Source: JABFRJ01 sp963847145 (GTDB lineage Bacteria > Pseudomonadota > Alphaproteobacteria > Rhizobiales > Hyphomicrobiaceae). From it: 64,000 bases of DNA. The translations under genes and the position numbers were made by a program. The notes beneath the pieces were generated by a model, which ran no database searches, was not told where the DNA came from, and was given only the letters and a program-made list of their open reading frames with translations. The stretch is from contig CAWJYN010000004.1 of assembly GCA_963847145.1 (NCBI GenBank), positions 186,001-250,000 of the forward strand, given 5' to 3'. Below, one piece after another: positions 18,962 through 28,826 of the stretch; positions within the stretch are counted from its first letter, which is position 1; each line of letters begins with the position of its first letter.

Positions 18962-19885
18962 ATGGACATGTATGACAAGAGCGATCCACGCGCCGCGTTG
19001 GCGGCGCCGGGCGTGAGCGCCAAACCTGCGCCGAGCGAGTTCTCCGGGGCCGAGTACGCAAAATTCTACGAACAGCGGCCCCAGGTCGTCGATGCGAAGG
19101 CTTCGACGTGGCTCGCCCGCGGTCAGAATTTCATCATCGCCTACTCCGAAACAAAAGTGGGTGCGACCTTCGAGAGGGCGGCCCAGATCGATGAATACGT
19201 GGTACTGCTGCCAGACCAAGGCACCGGCGTGGTGATCAAGGCGGGCCAGGAAACCCGCAAGGTCGCCGGCCATTCGATTGCCTTTGTGCCAGCCGGCGCG
19301 AGCGTCGTCACCGTTGAAGGCGGTGGCCGCGTCATCCGCATGTTTTCAACACGGTCAGCCGATCTCGCCGCGCAATGCGCGAACGCAGCGTCTTATGCCA
19401 AGCCCCATCCCAACATCCCGCCGTTCGAAGCCTGGCCAGAGGCCAATTCCGGGCCGAAAATCCGTGCCTACTCGCTTGACGTGCCGGATGAACCGGGACG
19501 CTTTGGCCGCATCTGGCGGTGCTCGACGTTTATGGTCAACTTCCTGCCGCCACAGCACGGCCCGCGCGATATCAAAAAACTGTCGCCGCATTTCCACGAT
19601 GATTTCGAGCAGTGTTCACTCGTGCTCAACGGCGCCTTTACCCATCATCTGCGGTGGCCGTGGACCGTCGATATGACGGCTTGGCGCCCCGACGATCACG
19701 AGTATTGCGGCGCGCCCTCAGTGACCGTTATCCCGCCACCGGCGATCCACACGTCGCGCGGCATGGATGCGGGGCTCAATCTGATGGTCGATATCTTCTC
19801 GCCGCCGCGGGTCGATTTCTCGCTCAAGCCAGGTTGGATCTTGAATGCTGGCGACTATCCAATGCCAGCGGCGAAAAAGTCCTAA
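18962..19885 (+). CDS. cupin-fold protein of unknown function
   Basis: 307 residues that look like a double-stranded beta-helix protein, possibly bicupin: an N-terminal half with VLLPDQGTGVVIKAGQETRK and IAFVPAGASVVTVEGGG, and a C-terminal half with LSPHFHDDFEQCSLVLNGAF, HFHDDFE being a typical metal-binding cupin pattern, and a late His in PPPAIHTSRG. It starts 25 bases after the LivH-type gene, in the transporter operon. It may be an isomerase or dioxygenase acting on the imported compound; no reaction can be assigned. Confidence 0.75.
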   Translation: MDMYDKSDPRAALAAPGVSAKPAPSEFSGAEYAKFYEQRPQVVDAKASTWLARGQNFIIAYSETKVGATFERAAQIDEYVVLLPDQGTGVVIKAGQETRKVAGHSIAFVPAGASVVTVEGGGRVIRMFSTRSADLAAQCANAASYAKPHPNIPPFEAWPEANSGPKIRAYSLDVPDEPGRFGRIWRCSTFMVNFLPPQHGPRDIKKLSPHFHDDFEQCSLVLNGAFTHHLRWPWTVDMTAWRPDDHEYCGAPSVTVIPPPAIHTSRGMDAGLNLMVDIFSPPRVDFSLKPGWILNAGDYPMPAAKKS

Positions 19886-20256
19886 CCCGGAAGCGCCCAA
19901 ATCAGCCAAAGCGCACGGTCCTGCCAGTACAAATGCCGCATTACGGCATCCAACACGTCACTAAAATATCACAAACCAACGACAACTCTGGCAAACGCCT
20001 CAACAGCACCGTCCGAACCATCGATGACGAGGTTGCAGGACGAGGTTGCAGTGTGTCATATTTTTTGTCATTAGGTTGTAGGCAGCCCATTTTGGGACAG
20101 CTCCAGTCGAAGCGGCTGGCGCCACAAAACTGCCGGGCATTGTGTTGACTGGAGTTGCGGGAGCCGCGTCGGGCTCCGCTTGTGCGCAAAATATAGTTCA
20201 ATACTGCGATTATTCGAGGGGGGCCGGCGCTTGAGGGCGTGCCTGGCGTTGAGTGC
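19886..20256. other. intergenic region with a tandem repeat and a small hairpin
   Basis: About 370 bases before the glycosyltransferase gene. It contains the perfect tandem repeat at 20026-20051 and a small hairpin (GGAGCC at 20160-20165 with GGCTCC at 20172-20177) without a T-run. No ORF or RNA gene recognised. Confidence 0.4.
20026..20051. repeat. 13-bp perfect tandem repeat
   Basis: GACGAGGTTGCAG occurs twice back to back, about 205 bases before the glycosyltransferase start. Two units only; it may be chance or a direct-repeat protein site. Confidence 0.6.
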
Positions 20257-22362
20257 ATGACAAAGCTTTCTATATTCCGCCGTTTGGCAGGTCAGCGAAC
20301 GGACCATCGCGCGGTATCCAGTGACGGGTCGTCTGCCGCGGCGACAGACATCACCCAGCAGGATGACGAGGTCACACTGGCGGTTGCGCGTGGGGTCGCC
20401 GCCGGGCATGGCGGCCGCGAGCCGTCTGCCGCTGTCTTGAGCAAGGCACAACGGCTGCCGCAAGCGGCAATCAATGGAACAGCAGAACAGGCCACAGGTC
20501 TTGCCGAATTGCTCAGTCTGATCGAGCAGCATCCCGGCAGTGAGCGTCTTCAGGTGCTCGCCGCCCGCATGATCGAGGCCGGCAAGGACAGCACCCGGGC
20601 CCCAGCAGTCTGGCGCAGCCTGTCCCAAAGGTTTCCGAATTCCACCGAAGGCCTTCGCATGAGCCTGCGGTGGACCGCCCGGCTGATCGACAAAGACGCC
20701 GCGCAACGCATCCTCGCAAGCCGTTTTCCGGATCATCCGTCGGCCTACGACGAACTTCTGCTGTACGCCCGCGGATGCGAGGAACTCAAAGACTTCGATG
20801 ACGCCGACCGCGCCTTCGAGAAAGCCATCCAACTAGAGACCGGGCGGGACGAGCCGTATTTGGTATTTGCCCGCAGTCTGCAGGCGCGCGGCTTCCTCGA
20901 TCAAGCGATCACTGTTCTTGAGCGCGCTGATGCGCGTGTCCAGACATCCGACGCGATGATGCGCCTCAAGGCGCGGATCAACTTGGATCGCTTTCAGCTT
21001 GGCGCTATCGAGCCATCGGCCCCCACATCCAGCCATGCCGGCAACGCCGCTTTGGCCACGCTGCTAAAATCGATCGCCGAGAAAAGAATTGTTCCGCAGT
21101 CAGAATACCGTAGCTTTGTCGGGTCCATCCTGATGCTCAATGGCACCCTTGGCTCGGGCGGTGCCGAGCGGCAATTGACGAACACAGCCATTGGCTTGCA
21201 ACGGTGCATCGACGAAGGCCGCCGTCTTTGCGACCGTGATGTCATCGGTCCGGTTACCGTCTGCGTGCGGTCTTTGACCTCGCGCCCCGGTGCCGACTTT
21301 TTTCGTGCGCACTTGCAAAAAGCCAACGTCGCGACGATGGAGTATTCTGGACTGGAACTCTATGGCGGCAATCGGCGGCAATCGCTCGTGCGCGGCCTGG
21401 AGGATACGCTGCGTTTTCTGCCACCTCAAATGGTCGAAGGCACCGAACGGCTGACGGATGTTATCGCCGGCATCCGGCCCGAGGTTGTTCACATCTGGCA
21501 AGACGGGACGATTTTTGCGACTGCACTCGCGGCCCTGCTCGCCGGCGTTCCGCGCATCGTCTTGAGCGTCCGCACGGTGCCACCGATTGACCGGCCGTCC
21601 CGCATGAAGCCGCAATATGAGGTGCTCTATCCCGCGCTTCTTAAGATGCCGGGCGTTTTCTTGAGCGCCAACTCGTACTTCGCGGCCCGGCGCTATGCCC
21701 ATTGGCTATCGGTTGATCCTGCGACCATTCCGGTCGTGCACAACGGTTTGAGCCGCTTGCCGGAGGACTGCAAATCGGAAGACTTGGAACTGCTGCGAAA
21801 CTTCAATTCTATGACCACCGGACACGACTTTACCGTTGGCTCGGTGATGCGCTTCGATGAAAACAAGCGGCCCTATCAGTGGCTCGACTGCGCGGCGGCG
21901 TTGCTGACGGCGACGCCGCAAGCTCGGTTCATATTGGTCGGCGACGGGCCACTGCTGGCGACTGCCAAGCAATACGCAGATGTGCTTGGCATCACGTCGC
22001 GGGTTTTATTCGTCGGTCAGTCAAACTCCGTCGGCTATTGGCTCAAGCAGTTCGACGCATTTCTGCTGCTGTCTAAATTCGAAGGCCTGCCCAACGTTCT
22101 GATCGAGGCGCAATTGGCCGGTGTACCAGTCGTTTCGACGCCGGCCGGCGGGGCCGCAGAAACAGTCCAGCAGGGCCAGACCGGCCTCATTTTGGACTCT
22201 GGAGACAGTGTCGATCCCCGTGTCGTCGCCGATGCATTGCAGATGTTGCGTGCCAACAAAGACAAACGGCGCGAGTTCGAAGTGTTAGCCCAGCGATGGG
22301 TCGAGGATAGTTTCAGCGTCGAGCAGATGCTGGAATCGACCGTTCGGATTTACACGCAATAA
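20257..22362 (+). CDS. family 4-like glycosyltransferase with TPR-like N-terminus
   Basis: 701 residues from the ATG at 20257 (a GTG 18 bases upstream is in frame). Residues about 70-260 are helical repeats (ELKDFDDADRAFEKAIQLE and following), then a GT-B glycosyltransferase. The second lobe carries GSVMRFDENKRPYQWLDCAA, FILVGDGPLLATAKQYADVL and the GT4 E-x7-E pattern in EGLPNVLIEAQLAGVPVVS. The first lobe has MLNGTLGSGGAERQLTNTA, the Gly-rich acceptor loop. It faces the ABC-2 permease gene tail to tail with a 23-base gap. Likely builds a surface glycan; donor and acceptor are unknown. Confidence 0.88.
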   Translation: MTKLSIFRRLAGQRTDHRAVSSDGSSAAATDITQQDDEVTLAVARGVAAGHGGREPSAAVLSKAQRLPQAAINGTAEQATGLAELLSLIEQHPGSERLQVLAARMIEAGKDSTRAPAVWRSLSQRFPNSTEGLRMSLRWTARLIDKDAAQRILASRFPDHPSAYDELLLYARGCEELKDFDDADRAFEKAIQLETGRDEPYLVFARSLQARGFLDQAITVLERADARVQTSDAMMRLKARINLDRFQLGAIEPSAPTSSHAGNAALATLLKSIAEKRIVPQSEYRSFVGSILMLNGTLGSGGAERQLTNTAIGLQRCIDEGRRLCDRDVIGPVTVCVRSLTSRPGADFFRAHLQKANVATMEYSGLELYGGNRRQSLVRGLEDTLRFLPPQMVEGTERLTDVIAGIRPEVVHIWQDGTIFATALAALLAGVPRIVLSVRTVPPIDRPSRMKPQYEVLYPALLKMPGVFLSANSYFAARRYAHWLSVDPATIPVVHNGLSRLPEDCKSEDLELLRNFNSMTTGHDFTVGSVMRFDENKRPYQWLDCAAALLTATPQARFILVGDGPLLATAKQYADVLGITSRVLFVGQSNSVGYWLKQFDAFLLLSKFEGLPNVLIEAQLAGVPVVSTPAGGAAETVQQGQTGLILDSGDSVDPRVVADALQMLRANKDKRREFEVLAQRWVEDSFSVEQMLESTVRIYTQ

Positions 22363-22385
22363 AAACTCGGCCAGTGGCCCGGTGG

Positions 22386-23207
22386 CTACAGCGCGGCCGA
22401 CAAGCGGCGGCGGAAGAGCCGCTCCAGCGAAAAGCCAAGCGCCACCGTCCCAAAGCTCCATGCGGCGAGATAGGAAACGTCAATCGAATACTGCCCATAA
22501 CTTGGATAGAAGGCCGACCGGAACAATTCGATAGTGTGCAACACGGGGTTGTAGCGCAGGTAGCCACTGAACGGTTGCGGTATGCGCTCGACCATGAAGA
22601 ATACGCCAGACAACAGGTAAAGCGGCCGCGTCGCCATTCTGTAGACCATATCCCAGGACTTGATCACCGCACTCATCACAGCGTTGATGGTGCCGATGCC
22701 CAGTCCAAGCAACCACGCCAACCCGATGGCCTGCGCCATGATGAGGGGCTGCAAAACCACATTGCTGTCGAGGTGTCCTAACGCGTAAAGGCCGGTCAGC
22801 AGCATGAGGAAAACGATGAGCACGGTGCCGAGTTCGAGCAGCGCGCGCCCCAAAACGACGTCGACGTTTTTGACCAGGGCCAGTTGCAGCAAGGCGCGGT
22901 TCGCACCGATGGCGCCAGATAGGCGTGTTGCCGTCTTGTCGAACACGAAATACGGAACAATGCCGGTGATAAAAAACAGCGCTAAGCTGGTGCCCGTCGG
23001 TGGGCGGCGCATCATCGCGATGTAGACGATATTCAACACCAGGACATGGACCATCGGCTCCGACAAAGCCCACAAATAACCCAGCCGTGACGTGCCAAAG
23101 CGCGTCCGCGTCTCCCGCAGAACCAGCGCGCCAATCACCCGCAGCTGCAAACGCGCCGCTTCCAGGAAGGCGGATCTCGTCTCGGACTGCCCAAGGGTCT
23201 GCGACAT
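22386..23207 (-). CDS. ABC-2 type polysaccharide export permease (Wzm/KpsM-like)
   Basis: 273 residues with about six membrane helices. GTSRLGYLWALSEPMVHVLV near the N-terminus is the typical ABC-2 polysaccharide exporter opening, and MVERIPQPFSGYLRYNPVLH, with the YNP motif, the C-terminal signature. Relatives move capsule, O-antigen or teichoic-acid chains across the inner membrane with a separate Wzt/KpsT ATPase. No such ATPase is encoded next to it or elsewhere in the window. It is the last gene of a leftward run that begins at 28826. Confidence 0.9.
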   Translation of the reverse strand: MSQTLGQSETRSAFLEAARLQLRVIGALVLRETRTRFGTSRLGYLWALSEPMVHVLVLNIVYIAMMRRPPTGTSLALFFITGIVPYFVFDKTATRLSGAIGANRALLQLALVKNVDVVLGRALLELGTVLIVFLMLLTGLYALGHLDSNVVLQPLIMAQAIGLAWLLGLGIGTINAVMSAVIKSWDMVYRMATRPLYLLSGVFFMVERIPQPFSGYLRYNPVLHTIELFRSAFYPSYGQYSIDVSYLAAWSFGTVALGFSLERLFRRRLSAAL

Positions 23208-23333
23208 GCAGATGATCTTTCTATCCGCCGGCGACCGGCCCTAGACAGCGTGCTCGAATGCGCACTCTGCCAAGCCGGACACTCTCTCTGGTACGCAGCT
23301 GTGTCATAGTTTGATCCCCCAGCACAGGTCCGG

Positions 23334-24725
23334 CTACCGCTGGCGGCTCAGCCGCGATCGCAACCATCCGCCCGCACTTTTGCTGGAGCGCGCCTTAACA
23401 AACCGGGTCGCCGCAGCATACTGTATCGCTGGATTGAGGACATTGGCCGATAAAGCGCCTGGAGCCGCGGCCGGCACCGTGGCTGGCGTTGCGGCAACGG
23501 TCTTTTGCCCAAAGAAGGCAAAGCGTGAGCGAAGCGGCCTGAACGCCTGCCGCATATCGACCGTTGACCGGACACGGCTGGTAAGCAGTCTGTTGTAGAC
23601 CTCGCTGGCGGTCTCAAATGAAACGTCCGCGCCCCCATCCGCACAGGCGTCGAACACTAACGACAGCATGTCGCGCGTTGCCGGAAACTCATGTGGAAAG
23701 CAGGCCGGCGCCGACCCGTCAAAATAAGCCGGATGCATACTGTGTGCGTGGGTCTTCACGTACAGAGTGCCGTCGTGCAGGTAACTCGTATCAATGAGTA
23801 TCGCCGCAGCCGCTTCGACATTGTCTGACCGTCGCCGTACAAACCCGGAGTTATGGTCAATCGACGTCGCCGCGTGCTTGATGAGGGAACCCCAAACAAG
23901 AAACCGCTCTTCGCCGCGTGCAACGCCAGCACCAGCCGCCGGCTCTGGCTCCGCTTCGAGCGTATCATATCCCTTCGGGGCGCTTACTGGTCGGCACAGA
24001 TAAGGGAGCTCGTGGCGCGAATCGACATGGGCCCGGCCCGCCGGAAATGTGAAGTCACCACGGCAGCCGTTGCGATATAGAATCTCGATTTCATCGACGA
24101 TCCGGCAATCCTTGTCATCAGAGGCGTTCAGCGCCCAGTGGCCGTGCACAAAGAACCAGCGATCAAACGTCAGCCCGGTCTCGGCGGCCAGCAGCGCGAG
24201 ATTGAGCCTCACGGCGAACTCGAAGCGGGCAGAATCTCTTGACGCGCCTTCTGCCGTGCACAGGTAGTGGCCGACCGGCGTATCGTACGTCGTGACGGTC
24301 GCGTTTGAGGTATAGTTCTCGTGATGCACGTGGAGCTGGATTTCCGCGTCTGTCTTGTCCAAGATAGGACGCATCATGGCCCGCGCGAGTGCCATATCAG
24401 CGTCGGTGCGGCGCACGAAGCCGAGCTTATCTGCCGGGCTCGCGAACATCATGTCGCTGCCGGTGCGCACGCCGAAATTCAGCTGCGGCTTATAGAACAA
24501 TGTCAGCCGTCGTCCGAATTCGATACGCGCCATCGTTTCGGCAAAGCGTTCGGTATCTGCGATGTTGGCGTCACCAAAGATCGGCCGTCCGTCGAACTGC
24601 CGGCAAGGCTCGAAGTGATCGGTGTGGAAATAGACGACGCGCGTGATGCCACGCCTGCGGACGCGCTCGGTAAGGCGCATCTTCAGCGGAACAAGCGAAC
24701 TTGCAGCGTTGCTTAGACCGGTCAT
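23334..24725 (-). CDS. deacetylase-like TIM-barrel protein, short paralogue
   Basis: 463 residues. It shares a conserved set of metal-site-like blocks with its neighbour at 24739: YFHTDHFEP near residue 34, LHVHHENYT near 145, WFFVHGHWALNASD near 200, DFTFPAGR near 237, and KTHAHSMHPAYF near 345. The Asp-His and His-rich blocks and their order suggest a polysaccharide-deacetylase-like barrel, but I cannot name a family with confidence. After the barrel a Pro/Ala-rich stretch ends in a short basic tail; the methyltransferase-like domain present in the neighbour is missing. The gene starts 13 bases after the neighbour's stop. Confidence 0.7.
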   Translation of the reverse strand: MTGLSNAASSLVPLKMRLTERVRRRGITRVVYFHTDHFEPCRQFDGRPIFGDANIADTERFAETMARIEFGRRLTLFYKPQLNFGVRTGSDMMFASPADKLGFVRRTDADMALARAMMRPILDKTDAEIQLHVHHENYTSNATVTTYDTPVGHYLCTAEGASRDSARFEFAVRLNLALLAAETGLTFDRWFFVHGHWALNASDDKDCRIVDEIEILYRNGCRGDFTFPAGRAHVDSRHELPYLCRPVSAPKGYDTLEAEPEPAAGAGVARGEERFLVWGSLIKHAATSIDHNSGFVRRRSDNVEAAAAILIDTSYLHDGTLYVKTHAHSMHPAYFDGSAPACFPHEFPATRDMLSLVFDACADGGADVSFETASEVYNRLLTSRVRSTVDMRQAFRPLRSRFAFFGQKTVAATPATVPAAAPGALSANVLNPAIQYAAATRFVKARSSKSAGGWLRSRLSRQR

Positions 24726-24738
24726 TGACTATCGCCCG

Positions 24739-26721
24739 TCACGCTTTGTCGAAACGAACATAGCGCCCCGTGTTGCCGAGATTGAAGATTTCAACGGGCT
24801 TACCCAAACCAATGCCGGCAAGCTCGGCTGCCAGCGCATCTTCCTCGGCGGTCGAAGTGCGCCGCTCCAGGAACCTCTGCAGATCCAGGATCACAGTGGC
24901 ATAGCTCTTAAGGCCCTCCAGGATAGTGCGGCGCTGCTCCGGCGTAATCGTGCTGGTGATGTTGGTGAAGAAGGCGAGGCTTTTCGATATGTCGCGCCCG
25001 GACGTCACCGCGGGGAATGTCCCTTGAATGAATTCACAGCCCGCAGCAAGGCGCCGCTTCTCGGATGCCAGCTTGCGGCTCACCTCCAGCAAGATCGACT
25101 GCGAGCCATCAATGCGTTTGCGGTCGCTGTCGATCCCCACACATGGTAATCCGTTGGCCGCAAGCAAGATCGGCAGCGCACCAAACCCACAGCCGATGTC
25201 ATGATAAGCGTCATGCTTGGCGTTCGCCACCAGGTACTCGGCCAGCTTGAGCTCATAAGGCGTGAAGAAGTCAGCCGACTGGGAACGCTGCTTGTAATAG
25301 TTGCCCGCGCCAGAGCCGGCTTCACCCAGTGTGGCAATCCGGTCCAGCACTACGCTGCGCGCGACGCCGTTGATCGTCTCCACGTCTTGCAGGGCTTTGG
25401 CGACAGTCTGCTGGGCGGCATTGGCCAAGCTACCCGTTCCAGGCTTCGACGCCGGCCCTGCCTTCGGCTGCCCCTTGAGTTGCTTAATGGCCGTCTTCAG
25501 CGGGAAGCGACGCTCTGCGGGGATGCAACCTTCGATGACAGGCGGCTCGCCCGGTATGGTCAGCGGGAAACCGCCGGGTGGTTGATAGTCGGCATTAACG
25601 AGGAGGTCGTAGACCTCTGATGCTGTCAAAAACGATACCTCGGCGCCCGCACTTGCAGCAGCGTCGAACAGCACGGAAAACAAATTTTGTATCGGCGGAT
25701 AGGCATGTGGGAACACCGCGAGCCGTGTATCCTCATAATACTGAGGATGCATGGAGTGTGCGTGGGACTTGATGAAGAGCGTGCCATCTACGAGGAAAGA
25801 CTGCTCAATGATTTCGCGGGTGAGCTTGTCCAGTTCGTCGAGGCGCTTGCGAACCCATGGCGCGTAGTAGTCCAGTGACGCACCGCGATGCTTGATGACC
25901 GACGACCAGATCAGGAACTTGCCACGATCGTTGGCGGTCTTGTTGCCGTAAGCGAATTCTGGCTCGCCTTCCTGCAGGTCATAACCCTTCGGTGCATCGA
26001 CCGGCGTTGTGAAGTAAGGGACTTCGAGGCGCGGATTGACCACCGGACGCCCTGACGGGACGGTAAAATCTCCAAGGCAACCATGGTCCATCATGATCGC
26101 AATCTCGCGCGTCAAATGGCAGACGGCAGGATCGGACGCATTGAGGCCCCAGTGGCCGTGCACGAAAAACCAGCGGTCAAGTTTTCTGCCGGTCTCTTGC
26201 TCGATCGTTTTCAAAGTCAATTGCAGCAACAGCGCAAAGCGCTGTTCTTCGAACCGGCGCGCGCGATCCGAGCCGATAAATGAAACGACCTCAGGCTTCT
26301 TGTGATCTGTATTGTATGTAATGTTCTCGTGATGGATGTGGACCTGGACGTCCATCTTCGATCTGGAGACGACGTGCGACATGGCATCCGCGGCAATCCG
26401 CTGCCACTTTTCTGGACGCGTGCCAAAGCGAATGCCGTCTTCAGGGCTGGCCTTTACGCCCTCGGTGGCGGAATTATCGTGGTCGTAGATATAGTTTATC
26501 GTGCACTTGTAAAATAACGTCTGCCTCGTCGCGAAGTCGATCCTGTTCGAGACGTCGATGAAGCGATGAACTTCGTCCCGATTAGCTTCGCATAGAGCAT
26601 CGTGACCAGGCACGGCACGCCACGGCTCCCAGTGGTCGCAATGGAAATAAACAACGCGCCGCACGCCTCTTTTTTTATAGAGATCGCTTAACTCAGCCTT
26701 CAAATTGGTGAAGGTTCCCAT
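24739..26721 (-). CDS. deacetylase-like barrel fused to a methyltransferase-like domain
   Basis: 660 residues. Residues about 15-390 are a paralogue of the next gene's barrel, with YFHCDHWEP, VHIHHENIT, WFFVHGHWGLNASD and KSHAHSMHPQYY. From about residue 465 a second domain follows: LGEAGSGAGNYYKQR, then a Rossmann-like methyltransferase core DIGCGFGALPILLAANG with GIDSD as the probable SAM-binding acidic strand end, ending LGNTGRYVRF. The same domain ends the protein at 26802 and forms the product at 30254. Role inferred: glycan modification. Substrate unknown. Confidence 0.75.
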   Translation of the reverse strand: MGTFTNLKAELSDLYKKRGVRRVVYFHCDHWEPWRAVPGHDALCEANRDEVHRFIDVSNRIDFATRQTLFYKCTINYIYDHDNSATEGVKASPEDGIRFGTRPEKWQRIAADAMSHVVSRSKMDVQVHIHHENITYNTDHKKPEVVSFIGSDRARRFEEQRFALLLQLTLKTIEQETGRKLDRWFFVHGHWGLNASDPAVCHLTREIAIMMDHGCLGDFTVPSGRPVVNPRLEVPYFTTPVDAPKGYDLQEGEPEFAYGNKTANDRGKFLIWSSVIKHRGASLDYYAPWVRKRLDELDKLTREIIEQSFLVDGTLFIKSHAHSMHPQYYEDTRLAVFPHAYPPIQNLFSVLFDAAASAGAEVSFLTASEVYDLLVNADYQPPGGFPLTIPGEPPVIEGCIPAERRFPLKTAIKQLKGQPKAGPASKPGTGSLANAAQQTVAKALQDVETINGVARSVVLDRIATLGEAGSGAGNYYKQRSQSADFFTPYELKLAEYLVANAKHDAYHDIGCGFGALPILLAANGLPCVGIDSDRKRIDGSQSILLEVSRKLASEKRRLAAGCEFIQGTFPAVTSGRDISKSLAFFTNITSTITPEQRRTILEGLKSYATVILDLQRFLERRTSTAEEDALAAELAGIGLGKPVEIFNLGNTGRYVRFDKA

Positions 26722-26801
26722 GGATCGATCCCGCCTGAAATGATGCCGGCCGTCGCGCAGCTGCGTACGCTGGTCTTTTGCATCCGCCGCTGCGTTGCGC
26801 T

Positions 26802-28826
26802 TCAGGCGCCAGACCGCAGCAGAAAATAGCGACCGGCTTCACCAAGATCCAAGTAGGGCTCGACGTGGCCGAAGCCGGCTTCCTTGATCAGCGCAAGCGT
26901 CTGTTTGCGTCCCGCCTCATCCGTGCGACGGTCAAACAGGCGGTCGATATCGACCACACAGGCCTTGTAGCGCTTCATGGCGCCGAGGATCTTCAGCTGC
27001 GTTGCCCGGTCTGTCGTGAAGACGAGATTGGTCGCCAGCGCCAGCGCCTGTCCCGGTGCGAGCAGGCTGTCCGGCAATGGGAAGGCGCCAAACAACATCC
27101 TGCAACGGTTACCAACGTCAGGTTCGGCCGAAGCGATGGCGCCGAGCATCAGCGCGCCAGTTGCGTGACGGCGGCGATCAATTTCAATGCCCGTCGCGGC
27201 AAGTCCGCCGAACGCCAGCAGGAATGTGAGCTGACCGAACCCCGGTCCGATCTCGTGGACGCCACCAGCGCCAATGCCGGTCTCCAGAATGCGGCGCGCG
27301 ATGGCCACTTCGTAGTCACCGATCATGTTCCGGCGCGCCAGCCGCTGGGCATAGAAGTTATAGGCGCCCGACTCCGTCTCGCCGAGTTTGGTAATCCGCT
27401 CCTGGAGGACCGGCAGCACCAAGGCATTGATGGTGTCCTCATGCTTTTTCGCGTTGGACGTGCCGCCCGTGAAGAGAGCTTGCGCCAATGCTTTCGCCGC
27501 TGAGAACATTGAAGGTGCAACCGGCGGAACGGCGGGCGCCGGCGCAGATGGTGCGGCTTGCAGCGATGGGATTGCTGACGCTTTTACGTCATCCGGGCCG
27601 AAGCCTTGCAAGGTCCATTGATCGCGGCTGGTCTTCCAAACGCTTTCAGGGATGGGTTCGATGAAGGCGACGCGTGGTGCTCCACCCTCGACCTTGAGAA
27701 CCTCGCGCACCGTCAACGAGAGGCGGTTGATGAATTTCACAGCCGTCACTTTGTCGCCCGGCTGGAGCCGTTCAATCACGCGCAGACCCGCGCTATCGTT
27801 GTCGGAGTGGCTGCACGCTTCACCTTTCGGTGTGAAGTACATCGAGTGTGCAAATGTATACGGGACAAGTGGCTCCTGAGAGTGGTCGCGATCAGCGAGA
27901 TAGTCGTCCTTGGGGTGATGGAATTGCCGCTTTGACAGATCCGTTTTCAGTGGGGTGTCGCGGCGGCGGCCGGTAATATAGATATTCTGGCCCAGTAGTT
28001 CTTCAAGCGTATACTTCGACCATTTTTTGCGAAGTTCCGAGGTCAGGCGCGGAAGGCCTTCCACGCTCACCTTCCACTCGACGATCTCAAAGTAGGTTTC
28101 GACCACATCCCGCAGATCAGCCATCCGCACGCGATTGAAGTTCCTGTTGCTGTAGTCGGGGTGGGCTGGTTCGAGATGCTGCCAATCAATGTGCTTGTTC
28201 TGCTCAGCATCGGTGCGGTTCCAAGTTGCGACGCTGCGCGGGTTCCGGTGATGGCCCGTCCAAGAATAGTAGTTGCAATGGCTGATCCACAGATGTCCGC
28301 TGGGTTCAAGCAACTCCCAAATGGCGCGGATAACGTCGTGCGGGCGTTCGAGGTGTTCGGTCACCGCCGCCATCATGGCGATATCGACCCGGTTGGCTTT
28401 GACCTGTGCCGCTACATCTTCTAGCAGCCCCGAGTACAAGTGAATGTTCGGGTAGACGCGCATGATATCGCGCGTCGAGTAGGGAAATGCATGATACGCT
28501 GGCAGCGATGGGTCCTTGAGATTGCGGAAGTCACGAACGTGATCGGACCCGACCAGCGGATCAACACCCACATAACTTGCCGCCCCACCCTCGATGAAGC
28601 CGATCGAGTGCGGTCCGGCGCCCATCCCGACGTCGAGAATACGGCGCCCATGCCACAAATCGAGGCGGCTCTTGATGGCGCCACCGGAATAGCCCCACTC
28701 GTGAGCTGCCTTTACGAGGAGTGACTTTTCGTCGGGGCTAATGCGCGTAACATCGGGTGCTTGATTAGCAAGTGATGGAAGTGCACTCACGGACTGGCTC
28801 CAAGATTTCTTGCGCAAATGAATCAT
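26802..28826 (-). CDS. two-domain methyltransferase: class I SAM domain plus recurrent LGE-type domain
   Basis: 674 residues. Residues about 60-200 are a class I SAM methyltransferase (RRILDVGMGAGPHSIGF, VGVDPL, AAVTEHLERPHDVIRAIWEL). A middle part of about 270 residues has no recognised family, followed by a Pro/Ala linker near 440. From about residue 481 the recurrent domain starts: LGETESGAYNFYAQR, HEIGPGFGQLTFLLAFGG, GIEIDRRR, ending LGEAGRYFLL. First gene of a leftward run (28826 to 22386) including the two barrel proteins and the export permease. Two methyltransferase folds in one chain suggest modification of two positions on a glycan or lipid, which is inference. Confidence 0.8.
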   Translation of the reverse strand: MIHLRKKSWSQSVSALPSLANQAPDVTRISPDEKSLLVKAAHEWGYSGGAIKSRLDLWHGRRILDVGMGAGPHSIGFIEGGAASYVGVDPLVGSDHVRDFRNLKDPSLPAYHAFPYSTRDIMRVYPNIHLYSGLLEDVAAQVKANRVDIAMMAAVTEHLERPHDVIRAIWELLEPSGHLWISHCNYYSWTGHHRNPRSVATWNRTDAEQNKHIDWQHLEPAHPDYSNRNFNRVRMADLRDVVETYFEIVEWKVSVEGLPRLTSELRKKWSKYTLEELLGQNIYITGRRRDTPLKTDLSKRQFHHPKDDYLADRDHSQEPLVPYTFAHSMYFTPKGEACSHSDNDSAGLRVIERLQPGDKVTAVKFINRLSLTVREVLKVEGGAPRVAFIEPIPESVWKTSRDQWTLQGFGPDDVKASAIPSLQAAPSAPAPAVPPVAPSMFSAAKALAQALFTGGTSNAKKHEDTINALVLPVLQERITKLGETESGAYNFYAQRLARRNMIGDYEVAIARRILETGIGAGGVHEIGPGFGQLTFLLAFGGLAATGIEIDRRRHATGALMLGAIASAEPDVGNRCRMLFGAFPLPDSLLAPGQALALATNLVFTTDRATQLKILGAMKRYKACVVDIDRLFDRRTDEAGRKQTLALIKEAGFGHVEPYLDLGEAGRYFLLRSGA

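Noticed and set aside
20160..20177. Hairpin as terminator before the glycosyltransferase gene
   Set aside because: The stem is six bases only and no T-run follows.
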